Assembly: GCF_000378405.1 (NCBI RefSeq)
Contig: NZ_KB899636.1
Coordinates: 206,401 to 240,007 of the forward strand
Source of the DNA: Succinimonas amylolytica DSM 2873
GTDB lineage: Bacteria; Pseudomonadota; Gammaproteobacteria; Enterobacterales; Succinivibrionaceae
Direction: 5' to 3'
DNA length: 33,607 nucleotides
Shown here in pieces: positions 8,420-15,200 of this stretch. How positions within the stretch are numbered: position 1 is the stretch's first letter; every line of letters begins with the position of its first letter. Position numbers and translations under genes: made by a program. The notes beneath the pieces are model-generated. The model was not told the origin of the DNA. It was given only the letters and a program-made list of their open reading frames with translations, and ran no database searches.

Positions 8420-8450
8420 TATCCCATAAGGATATACTCAGACTATCCTT
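8420..8450 (+). promoter_or_regulatory. TATCC/GGATA motif cluster over the putative promoter of the lipoprotein gene
   Basis: TATCC occurs at 8420, its complement GGATA at 8430, and TATCC again at 8444. They form two overlapping dyads, the second being a perfect 7-bp pair AAGGATA-N9-TATCCTT (8428-8434 with 8444-8450). A TATACT -10-like hexamer (8433-8438) lies within it, 40 bp before the ATG; its -35 is weak. A CRP-like half site (TGTGA, 8396-8400) is just upstream. A repressor binding here would block the promoter; this is inference. Confidence 0.35.
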
Positions 8451-8477
8451 TTATCTAACTTGGGATTCAGAAAGATA

Positions 8478-8936
8478 ATGTTTAATAAGATTCTTTTAAG
8501 TGCAGTATTGGCAGGTGTAGTCGGCCTCACCGGCTGTTCATCTGAAGGTGGTTCAAGCTCTGGTAGCAGTGACGGCGGTGCCGATGTTTTCGGTACTCAG
8601 ATTTACCTCCGCGGTGAAATGAATGACTGGGCTGTAGGCAGTCAGTATAAGGTTCAGAAGGTATCTGACAAGGTTTATATGGCTTCTGCAGAACTCAACG
8701 TTGACTGGGCTCCGTACAAATTCAAGTTTGCAGATTCCAACTGGACTGCCGGCACCAACTTCGGCTACAAGGATCAGCCTGGTATCTATGAATTCGGCGG
8801 CGATCCGGTAGTTCTTAATCCGAAGTCAATTTTCGAAGAAGTTAAGTTCACTCCTCCTGAGAATGGTATCTATGACTTCTACATTGATGTTACCGGCGAA
8901 GCTCCTGTAACCTATGTTAAGAAGCACGGTGAATAA
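8478..8936 (+). CDS. Small lipoprotein with starch-binding-type beta-sandwich domain
   Basis: The ATG at 8478 gives 152 residues. An in-frame TTG at 8460 would add six residues and spoil the signal peptide, so 8478 is chosen. A lipoprotein signal ends with the lipobox LTGC (lipidated Cys20), followed by a Ser/Gly linker to about residue 37. The rest is a single domain with IYLRGEMNDWAV, an YKFKFADSNWTAG stretch and a C-terminal YDFYIDVTG strand. These resemble the small beta-sandwich domains (X25-like, SusE-like, early-set) that bind alpha-glucans at the front of pullulanases and amylases. No catalytic domain is attached. The gene is monocistronic, uses a narrow set of codons as in well-expressed genes, and ends in a strong terminator. 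Starch or maltodextrin binding at the cell envelope is likely but unproven. Confidence 0.6.
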   Translation: MFNKILLSAVLAGVVGLTGCSSEGGSSSGSSDGGADVFGTQIYLRGEMNDWAVGSQYKVQKVSDKVYMASAELNVDWAPYKFKFADSNWTAGTNFGYKDQPGIYEFGGDPVVLNPKSIFEEVKFTPPENGIYDFYIDVTGEAPVTYVKKHGE

Positions 8937-8959
8937 TTCACAGTCCTTTTTATAAAGAG

Positions 8960-8984
8960 AACCCCTGCGTTGCAGGGGTTTTTT
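8960..8984 (+). terminator. Rho-independent terminator of the lipoprotein gene
   Basis: A perfect stem ACCCCTGC-gtt-GCAGGGGT (8961-8979) is followed directly by a run of T residues to 8984. It lies 24 bp past the stop codon. Confidence 0.92.
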
Positions 8985-9089
8985 ATCACCAACCTAAAGC
9001 ACATACTCTCTAAAAACAAAAAAATCAAAACTCCCTCAAAGATTCCAGGACGATTATCTCTTTACCACAACATTACCGGTATTAGCCAA

Positions 9090-10064
9090 ATGACTGCAGA
9101 AGAACTTATTGAAAGCTACGTTAACTACATATCGGGAGAAAAGAATCTCTCAGAAGCCACATGCAGTACCTACACCGGCTATATAAAGGAATTTCTCTCC
9201 TTTCTGAGAGGAAGAGTTTCAGGAATTACTGATTTTACTTCCGATGATGTGCACAGCTTCATAAGATTCAAGCAGAAGACAGTGCCGGAAAAAGACCCCC
9301 ACGACAGATTCACCAGATGCGGACAGAAGGAAATAAAATCCCGTACAATTACACTAATCCTGTCCAGTATCAGATCTCTTGTAAAATTCGAGATCATCGA
9401 AAAACTCCGAAACGACAACCCCATGGAGAACTATACGTCCCCCAAACTGGAAAAACGTCTTCCAACCTTCAAAACCGAGGAAACCGTTCTAACTCTAATA
9501 AACTCCCCTTCTGAAGATTCCTACGATGCACTTCGGGAAAAAACCATGCTCACGCTACTCTATGCTTCAGGACTCAGATCTTCTGAGCTTCTGAACCTTG
9601 AATACAAGAATATCAACTTTACAGGACAAACCCTGAACATAGTTGGCAAGGGAAACAAAAACCGCGTCATACCTTTTTCCGAAAACACTCTAAACCTTCT
9701 GGAAAAATACATCAAAGAAACCCGCGCCCGGGCTGGTAACGTCACAAACTATGTGTTCGCAAATCCGAAAACCGGAAAGCCATTCACCAGAATGTATCTC
9801 TATAAAACCATTCAGAAGCATGCCAAAGAGAAACACCTGCCCCACATCTCAGCACACGTATTAAGACATTCCTTTGCGTCGCATTTACTGGAAAACGGAG
9901 CAGATCTAAAATCTATCCAGGAAATGCTGGGACACTCTTCACTGAAAACCACCGACATTTACACGCAAACACTCCATAAAAGTCTGATAGCAAAATACAA
10001 AAACGCACACCCCCGGGCTTTCATTCGCCACGAAAACGAAGATTCTGATGATGCAGGAAGTTAA
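9090..10064 (+). CDS. xerD: Tyrosine recombinase, XerD-like
   Basis: Xer recombinases resolve chromosome dimers at dif together with a partner. The catalytic set is complete: Arg163 (ASGLRSSELL), Lys187 (VGKGNKNR), His256 and Arg259 (HVLRHSFASH), His282 (LGHSS) and nucleophile Tyr291 (IYTQ). The C-terminus ends near HPRA as in E. coli XerD, and the SPKLEKRLP segment also favours XerD over XerC. From the ATG at 9090 it has 324 residues, somewhat longer than the usual 298, with extra residues in the N-terminal core-binding domain (VPEKDPHDRFTRCGQKE region) and a short acidic tail. An upstream extension would start inside the preceding terminator, so 9090 is preferred although its ribosome site is weak. 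A XerC or phage-type role cannot be excluded. Confidence 0.75.
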   Translation: MTAEELIESYVNYISGEKNLSEATCSTYTGYIKEFLSFLRGRVSGITDFTSDDVHSFIRFKQKTVPEKDPHDRFTRCGQKEIKSRTITLILSSIRSLVKFEIIEKLRNDNPMENYTSPKLEKRLPTFKTEETVLTLINSPSEDSYDALREKTMLTLLYASGLRSSELLNLEYKNINFTGQTLNIVGKGNKNRVIPFSENTLNLLEKYIKETRARAGNVTNYVFANPKTGKPFTRMYLYKTIQKHAKEKHLPHISAHVLRHSFASHLLENGADLKSIQEMLGHSSLKTTDIYTQTLHKSLIAKYKNAHPRAFIRHENEDSDDAGS

Positions 10065-10244
10065 AAACGAGATTTCACCGCTGAAAACAGCAGAATTTCC
10101 CAACAATGAAAGTGAAAAGCGCTCATATTCACCATGATTAGTTACGCAATTAAGTAAAGTTTGAATGCTTTCACTAAATTAAAAAGTTCTTTACTATAAA
10201 ATCGTGTAGATAAACTGAGTTAACGTTTAACAGGAGAATCCTAA

Positions 10245-11948
10245 ATGGCAAGATCTTCGGGATTGGTCTATTCCCTGGTCAATGCACATCTGATAACGTC
10301 AGACAAGGGACGAGAGGTTGAGGACAATGCCACAAAAGAAGGCATGCCGATAGTCACCTATGTGGTGAACAACAAAATTGTAAGTTCTGAGGATCTTCGC
10401 AAGATCCTGGAACGCGAATACGGATATCCCTATCTGGATTTGGATCAGATTGACGTAACGGAGATCGGCGACAAATACCTTAACGAAAAACTGATCGTCA
10501 AGAATCATGCTCTTCCGGTGTTCGTACAGAACAAAACTCTGTATCTGGCCATGTCGGATCCTACCAACGTTCAGGCTCTCGACGACTTCGGCTTTACATA
10601 CGCCATGCACACAGACACCCTTCTGGTGGACGAGCTTAAACTTCAGAAGGCCATTGGCAAGCTATTTTCCAACGCTCTGGATGAACTCGATGTCGGTCTG
10701 TCCGAAGGAGACCTGGCAGATCTAGAAACTGAGGACGTAGATGCTAATGTTGCCAATGACCCAACAGAAGAAGGAGACGAGGCTCCGGTAGTAAAGTTTG
10801 TTAACAAGCTTCTTCTGGATTCAATAAAGAAAGGCGCTTCCGACCTGCATTTCGAACCCTATGAAAAGAAATACCGGGTAAGATTCCGTATCGACGGCAT
10901 TCTTCACGAAGTTGCCACTGCCCCGGTATCACTGGCATCAAAGATATCCGCCCGTATCAAGGTTATGTCACATTTGGACATCGCCGAAAGACGTGTCCCC
11001 CAGGACGGTCGTATCAAGCTGAAGGTATCTCCGACCAAGAGTATGGACATGCGTGTTAACACCCTGCCGACTCTTTGGGGTGAAAAGATCGTAATGCGTA
11101 TCCTTGACTCCTCAGCTGCCAAGCTCGATATTGAAAAGCTGGGTTTTGAGGACGAACAGAAAGAAAAATATCTGGAGGCCCTGGCAAAACCTCAGGGACT
11201 TATTCTGGTAACTGGCCCTACCGGTTCCGGAAAAACCGTATCTCTCTATACCGGACTCAGCATCCTCAACACTGTAGAAACAAATATTTCAACAGCAGAA
11301 GATCCGGTAGAAATTAACCTTGAAGGTATCAACCAGGTACAGATGAACAACAAGGCAGGGCTGAACTTCGCCAGTGCCCTGAGAGCGTTCCTCCGACAGG
11401 ACCCAGACGTAATCATGGTGGGCGAGATTCGAGACCTGGAAACAGCAGAGGTTGCCATAAAAGCAGCAGAAACCGGACACCTGGTACTGTCAACACTGCA
11501 CACCAACTCGGCTCCGGAAACCCTGACCCGTCTTATAAACATGGGTGTGGCAGGGTTTAACATTGCAGCTACGGTAACCATAATCATGGCACAGCGTCTT
11601 GCCAGAAGATTATGTGAGAAATGTAAAATTCCGGACAATGTACCGGAGTCACAGCTTCTGAAAATCGGTTATACTCAGGAAGAAATTTCTAAGGGCCTGA
11701 ATATTTTCAAGCCCAATCCCCAGGGTTGTGACGCCTGCTCTGGCGGTTACAAGGGACGTGTGGGCATTTATGAAATTTTCAAAATGTCCGAAAATCTGGC
11801 ACAGCTTATTATGGAAGGAGCCAACTCCATTCAGATTGCGCAGGAAGCCGAAAAGGAAGGAATGGTTCCTCTCAGAAAATCCGGTCTTAAAAAAGTTGCA
11901 CAGGGGGTTACGAGTTTATCGGAAGTATTCCGAGTAACCTCGGCCTAA
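10245..11948 (+). CDS. pilB: Type IV pilus assembly ATPase PilB
   Basis: PilB is the cytoplasmic hexameric ATPase that drives pilus extension. The 567-residue protein has an N-terminal MshEN-type domain (about 1-150), an acidic linker (about 150-180), and the secretion-ATPase core. The Walker A motif is GPTGSGKT (324-331), the Walker B region [12 protein letters not shown] (386-397), and the His box ends with [10 protein letters not shown] zinc-binding tetracysteine motif (Cys457, Cys460, Cys495, Cys498) is typical of PilB. The ATG has an AGGAG site. It begins a pilB-pilC-pilD cluster, 22 bp before pilC. No retraction ATPase (pilT) is in the window. Confidence 0.96.
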   Translation: MARSSGLVYSLVNAHLITSDKGREVEDNATKEGMPIVTYVVNNKIVSSEDLRKILEREYGYPYLDLDQIDVTEIGDKYLNEKLIVKNHALPVFVQNKTLYLAMSDPTNVQALDDFGFTYAMHTDTLLVDELKLQKAIGKLFSNALDELDVGLSEGDLADLETEDVDANVANDPTEEGDEAPVVKFVNKLLLDSIKKGASDLHFEPYEKKYRVRFRIDGILHEVATAPVSLASKISARIKVMSHLDIAERRVPQDGRIKLKVSPTKSMDMRVNTLPTLWGEKIVMRILDSSAAKLDIEKLGFEDEQKEKYLEALAKPQGLILVTGPTGSGKTVSLYTGLSILNTVETNISTAEDPVEINLEGINQVQMNNKAGLNFASALRAFLRQDPDVIMVGEIRDLETAEVAIKAAETGHLVLSTLHTNSAPETLTRLINMGVAGFNIAATVTIIMAQRLARRLCEKCKIPDNVPESQLLKIGYTQEEISKGLNIFKPNPQGCDACSGGYKGRVGIYEIFKMSENLAQLIMEGANSIQIAQEAEKEGMVPLRKSGLKKVAQGVTSLSEVFRVTSA

Positions 11949-11970
11949 AAATCTTAAGGAATGAAATAGT

Positions 11971-13188
11971 ATGGCAGTTAAAAGCAAAGATTTTATCAAC
12001 TATAAATGGGTTGGTCAGAACCGTCGCGGAAAGGTGATCAAGGGTTCTGTTTGTGCCCGCAGTGTTGAGCTTGTTAAGGCGGATCTCCGGAAGCAGAACA
12101 TTCAGGTAACCGAAGTCAAGGAACAGAAGAATCTTATGGGCGATGGTCCGAAGATCAAACCCATGGATATCGCTACCCTGACCCGGCAGATTGCTACTAT
12201 GCTTTCTGCAGGCGTTCCCTTAGTGCAGTCTATCGAGCTCCTGGCTCAGAGCCATGATAAAGTTGCCATGAGAAAGATGCTGGCAAAAATGTGCGAAGAT
12301 GTTTCTTCGGGTACCCCTTTCAATCAGGCCCTAAGGAAATTTCCTTATTATTTCGATAAGCTGTATTGCGACCTTGTACAGGCAGCAGAAGCTTCCGGTG
12401 CTATGGAAAAGATTTTTGACCAGCTGGCTACCTACAAGGAAAAAGGCGAGCTCCTGAAATCCAAGATCAAAAAAGCCATGATGTACCCGACAGTAATCGT
12501 GATCATTGCGACAATTGTAACTGGTATCCTGCTCGTATACGTAGTTCCGCAATTTGAGGACATGTTTAAAGGATTTGGCGCCGAGCTTCCGGCATTCACC
12601 CAGTTCGTGGTTAACTGTTCCAGATTCCTTCAGGCATGGTGGATGGTTATCCTTCCGATACTCATTATCGGCGGCGTGGCGTTCTTACAGGCATACAAGA
12701 GAAGTCAGAAGTTCCACGACAATGTTGACCTGGCCACCCTCAGTATTCCCGCCGTCGGAAACATTATTGAAAAAGGCTGTCTTGCCCGTTTCGCATCAAC
12801 CCTGGCTACCACCTTTGCGGCCGGTATTCCGCTGGTGGATGCCCTCCTTTCTGCAAAAGGTGCAGCTGGCAATGCCAAGTATGCCCAAGCCATTGATGAC
12901 GTAAGAAGCGACGTAATGGGAGGTATGCAGCTCAATACCGCCATGAAGGCCACTCAGGTGTTCCCAGCAATGCTGAATCAGATGGTAATGATCGGCGAAG
13001 AAGCTGGTTCCCTAGACAGTATGCTTAACAAGATTGCCAGCATTTACCAGGCTGAGGTAGACGATGCAGTTGACGGTCTCTCTTCAATGCTGGAGCCAGT
13101 AATCATGGTATTCCTCGGTGTGGTAATCGGCGGCCTCGTAATCGCCATGTACCTCCCGATATTCACCATGGGTAGCGTTATTAAATAA
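11971..13188 (+). CDS. pilC: Type IV pilus inner-membrane platform protein PilC
   Basis: PilC is the polytopic platform protein that couples PilB to pilin insertion. The 405 residues hold two T2SSF domains (about 65-195 and 265-395), each with the helical bundle TRQIATMLSAGVPL or FASTLATTFAAGIPLV. Membrane segments lie near 170-190, 215-235 and 375-395. It follows pilB by 22 bp with an AAGGA site and is ended by a terminator, so pilBC form one transcription unit. Confidence 0.96.
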   Translation: MAVKSKDFINYKWVGQNRRGKVIKGSVCARSVELVKADLRKQNIQVTEVKEQKNLMGDGPKIKPMDIATLTRQIATMLSAGVPLVQSIELLAQSHDKVAMRKMLAKMCEDVSSGTPFNQALRKFPYYFDKLYCDLVQAAEASGAMEKIFDQLATYKEKGELLKSKIKKAMMYPTVIVIIATIVTGILLVYVVPQFEDMFKGFGAELPAFTQFVVNCSRFLQAWWMVILPILIIGGVAFLQAYKRSQKFHDNVDLATLSIPAVGNIIEKGCLARFASTLATTFAAGIPLVDALLSAKGAAGNAKYAQAIDDVRSDVMGGMQLNTAMKATQVFPAMLNQMVMIGEEAGSLDSMLNKIASIYQAEVDDAVDGLSSMLEPVIMVFLGVVIGGLVIAMYLPIFTMGSVIK

Positions 13189-13209
13189 CAGCCTGGTGAA
13201 GAAGCTTAG

Positions 13210-13236
13210 GGCTCTGCCTTTGGGTAGGGCCTTTTT
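13210..13236 (+). terminator. Terminator between pilC and pilD
   Basis: A 9-bp stem with two G-T pairs (13210-13218 with 13223-13231) and a 4-nt loop is followed by five T residues. It lies 21 bp after the pilC stop and would reduce read-through into pilD. Confidence 0.75.
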
Positions 13237-13259
13237 GATTAATATATTAGATAACAATC

Positions 13260-14153
13260 ATGAATTATTTTACAAACATCATACTTACCATGGAACAAAA
13301 CCCCTGGTTTTTCTACCTCTGTATAACAACAGTAGGTCTTATGGTGGGAAGCTTTTTAAATGTGGTTATCTACAGGCTTCCTATCATGATGGAACGAAAT
13401 TTTGAGGAAGAATATCAGGATTACTTCCATCCAGAGGCTGAGCATCCTAAAAAAGAAAAATTTAACCTGATGGTTCCAGCTTCACACTGTCCGAAATGCA
13501 ATCATAAGATCTCGGCATGGGAAAACATTCCTATACTCAGCTATCTTATTCTCAGGGGCAAATGCCATAAGTGCGGGCTTCCCATATCTATACGGTACCC
13601 AATCGTTGAAGCTTTCACTGCCATTATGACGTTCGTTGCAGCATATCACTTTGGCCCATCTGTTGCGGCACTAGGAGCGGTATTCCTCACCTGGTGTCTA
13701 ATAGCCATATCCGGCATAGATTTCGACAAAATGCTGATTCCCGACGAAATTGTTCTGCCGCTCATCTGGATTGGAATTCTTTTCAATATCGCAGGAACCT
13801 ACACAGATCTTGAAAGTTCAGTAATCGGTGCAGTTACAGGATATATGATTCTTTGGTGTTTCTACTGGGGATTTAAGCTCTGCACCGGAAAAGAAGGGAT
13901 GGGGTACGGAGATTTTAAACTAACAGCATGTTTTGGAGCATGGCTGGGATACAAAATGCTTGGCATAGTGATAATAGGTTCTGCGCTTGTTGGTGTCATA
14001 GCAGGCATTTCATCAATGCTAATCAAAAACAAAGGAAAGAGCAAACCAATACCGTTTGGGCCGTACATTGCGCTGGCAGGTTTTATCGGAATGCTCTATG
14101 GAGAGAAGATCAATGACTGGTACATCCAGTTTGTCATGTATTTACGAAGTTAA
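13260..14153 (+). CDS. pilD: Prepilin peptidase / N-methyltransferase PilD
   Basis: PilD cleaves the leader of type IV prepilins and methylates the new N-terminal Phe. The 297-residue membrane protein has the cytoplasmic zinc site of the bifunctional form (Cys77, Cys80, Cys102, Cys105) and the two catalytic aspartates in GIDFDKMLIPD (Asp154/156 region) and GYGDFK (Asp218). Eight hydrophobic segments are expected. It should process the pilin encoded 480 bp downstream. The ribosome site is weak, and an internal ATG at 13290 is an alternative start. A terminator separates it from pilBC. Confidence 0.94.
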   Translation: MNYFTNIILTMEQNPWFFYLCITTVGLMVGSFLNVVIYRLPIMMERNFEEEYQDYFHPEAEHPKKEKFNLMVPASHCPKCNHKISAWENIPILSYLILRGKCHKCGLPISIRYPIVEAFTAIMTFVAAYHFGPSVAALGAVFLTWCLIAISGIDFDKMLIPDEIVLPLIWIGILFNIAGTYTDLESSVIGAVTGYMILWCFYWGFKLCTGKEGMGYGDFKLTACFGAWLGYKMLGIVIIGSALVGVIAGISSMLIKNKGKSKPIPFGPYIALAGFIGMLYGEKINDWYIQFVMYLRS

Positions 14154-14530
14154 ATTCTAAGCGAGAATTTCCATAAAAACGTTAAACATGAAACTAATTT
14201 TTAGAAACCATCCCATTTATGCGTTGATTTTTTTTTCTTACCACTTTGTTCTGCCAGGTGATCTTTTTTCTTTTGGCGGCTGATCGGTTTTTGGCTTGTT
14301 TTTGCTCCCTTTGAGCCGTCCAAGAGAGCTCTTTTTCGGAAGTTTGATCTTTCTCTCTGAACTGTTTCCTCTTTCAAGTTCTTTTTCGTATTAGGTCTAA
14401 AGTCAGCACTTTAGGCCTTCTTAAATCTTAATTGATTCGAAACACATCCTTTGTATCAATTGTCGATTCGTGCGCAGGTCTTAAAAATGTTAACCAGATC
14501 ATAAAACAGTAAACATGGTGTAGTAACACG
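14154..14530. other. Non-coding spacer between pilD and the pilA promoter, pyrimidine-rich
   Basis: No gene is seen. From about 14221 to 14390 the plus strand is rich in T and C, with several runs of T (eight at 14228-14235) interrupted by short G-containing stretches. A 10-bp hairpin (GGTCTAAAGT-cagc-ACTTTAGGCC, 14394-14417) with a short ttctt tail follows. This may be the pilD terminator. A small RNA or a Rho loading site are other possibilities. Confidence 0.5.
14394..14422 (+). terminator. Hairpin with weak T tail after pilD
   Basis: The 10-bp stem with a four-base cagc loop has one G-T pair and is followed by ttctt. It is a stable structure but the tail is poor and it is 240 bp from pilD, so its role as terminator is uncertain. 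Confidence 0.4.
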
Positions 14531-14559
14531 TTGCAATTCTGTCAGCAATATTAGATAAT
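14531..14559 (+). promoter_or_regulatory. pilA: Candidate sigma-70 promoter of pilA
   Basis: TTGCAA (14531-14536) and GATAAT (14554-14559) are separated by exactly 17 bp and match the consensus at four and five of six positions. Transcription would start near 14566, leaving a leader of about 70 nt. No sigma-54 element with the right GG/GC spacing, as in Pseudomonas pilA, was found. Confidence 0.5.
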
Positions 14560-14571
14560 GTTAAATGTGTT

Positions 14572-14611
14572 AGGGAGAATCCCTGGCCATCCTTAACAAA
14601 GGATTTGTTAA
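14572..14611 (+). promoter_or_regulatory. Two tandem hairpins in the pilA leader
   Basis: AGGGA-gaa-TCCCT (14572-14584) would lie close to the predicted mRNA 5' end, and TTAACAAA-gga-TTTGTTAA (14593-14611) lies just before the AAAAGG ribosome site. Both stems are perfect. Such 5' hairpins often protect abundant mRNAs from decay. Confidence 0.5.
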
Positions 14612-14634
14612 TCAACGTAAAAGGATTTACAGAA

Positions 14635-15096
14635 ATGAAAAAGTCTAAAGGTTTTACCCTCATTGAATTAATGATCGTAATCGCTATCATTGGTATTCTT
14701 GCTGCAATTGCTCTTCCTGCATATGCCCGTTACATGGCTCGTGCTCGTTTCACCGAAGTAACTTCTGCTGTTGATGGCGTTAAGAAGCAGGTTGAACTCT
14801 GTATTTTTGATACCGGCCCTGCTTTCACTGCTAGCGCTGTAATTGCTGCAGCCGACTGCAAGAACTCCAATAACGGAAATGGATGGCGCATTGGTTCTGC
14901 TGGTGCTTATGCAACCAAGTACGTATCCACAATTACAGTTGCCAATGGTACAATAACTGCACAAGCTAAAAATACTAATGGCTTGCAGGGTGCCAAGTTC
15001 GAGGTTCGGCCTTTCTTTGGTGCTGCAGACAATGGTGTTATTGATTGGAAGAGAAATGATACCAACTCAGATTGCATTACAAAGGAACTGTGCTAG
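14635..15096 (+). CDS. pilA: Type IV major pilin (PilA-like)
   Basis: The start is the ATG at 14635, which has an AAGG site and gives the correct short prepilin leader MKKSKG before [14 protein letters not shown]; an upstream in-frame start would lengthen the leader wrongly. Cleavage after Gly6 exposes Phe, and Glu11 is the mature Glu5 needed for methylation and assembly. The preprotein has 153 residues with four cysteines (56, 75, 147, 153); the last two bracket the C-terminal D-loop. It lies downstream of pilBCD with its own promoter, structured leader and terminator, as expected for the main pilus subunit. Minor pilins of this length exist, so the major-pilin call rests partly on context. 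Confidence 0.88.
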   Translation: MKKSKGFTLIELMIVIAIIGILAAIALPAYARYMARARFTEVTSAVDGVKKQVELCIFDTGPAFTASAVIAAADCKNSNNGNGWRIGSAGAYATKYVSTITVANGTITAQAKNTNGLQGAKFEVRPFFGAADNGVIDWKRNDTNSDCITKELC

Positions 15097-15133
15097 TAAT
15101 TAACTTTTAGTATTATCGAAGCATATAGTAATA

Positions 15134-15165
15134 GAACGGCTCGACTCGAGCCGTTTCTTTTTTTA
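15134..15165 (+). terminator. Rho-independent terminator of pilA
   Basis: A perfect 9-bp stem AACGGCTCG-act-CGAGCCGTT (15135-15155) is followed by a T-rich tail (tttctttttttatt). It lies 38 bp after the pilA stop. Confidence 0.92.
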
Positions 15166-15200
15166 TTATTAAACAAAGTAATAATTAGTTTATAGTACTC

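Noticed and set aside
14497-14545. Sigma-54 promoter for pilA as in Pseudomonas
   Set aside because: The nearest GG and GC pair is 14 bp apart instead of 10; a sigma-70-like pair with a 17-bp spacer fits better.
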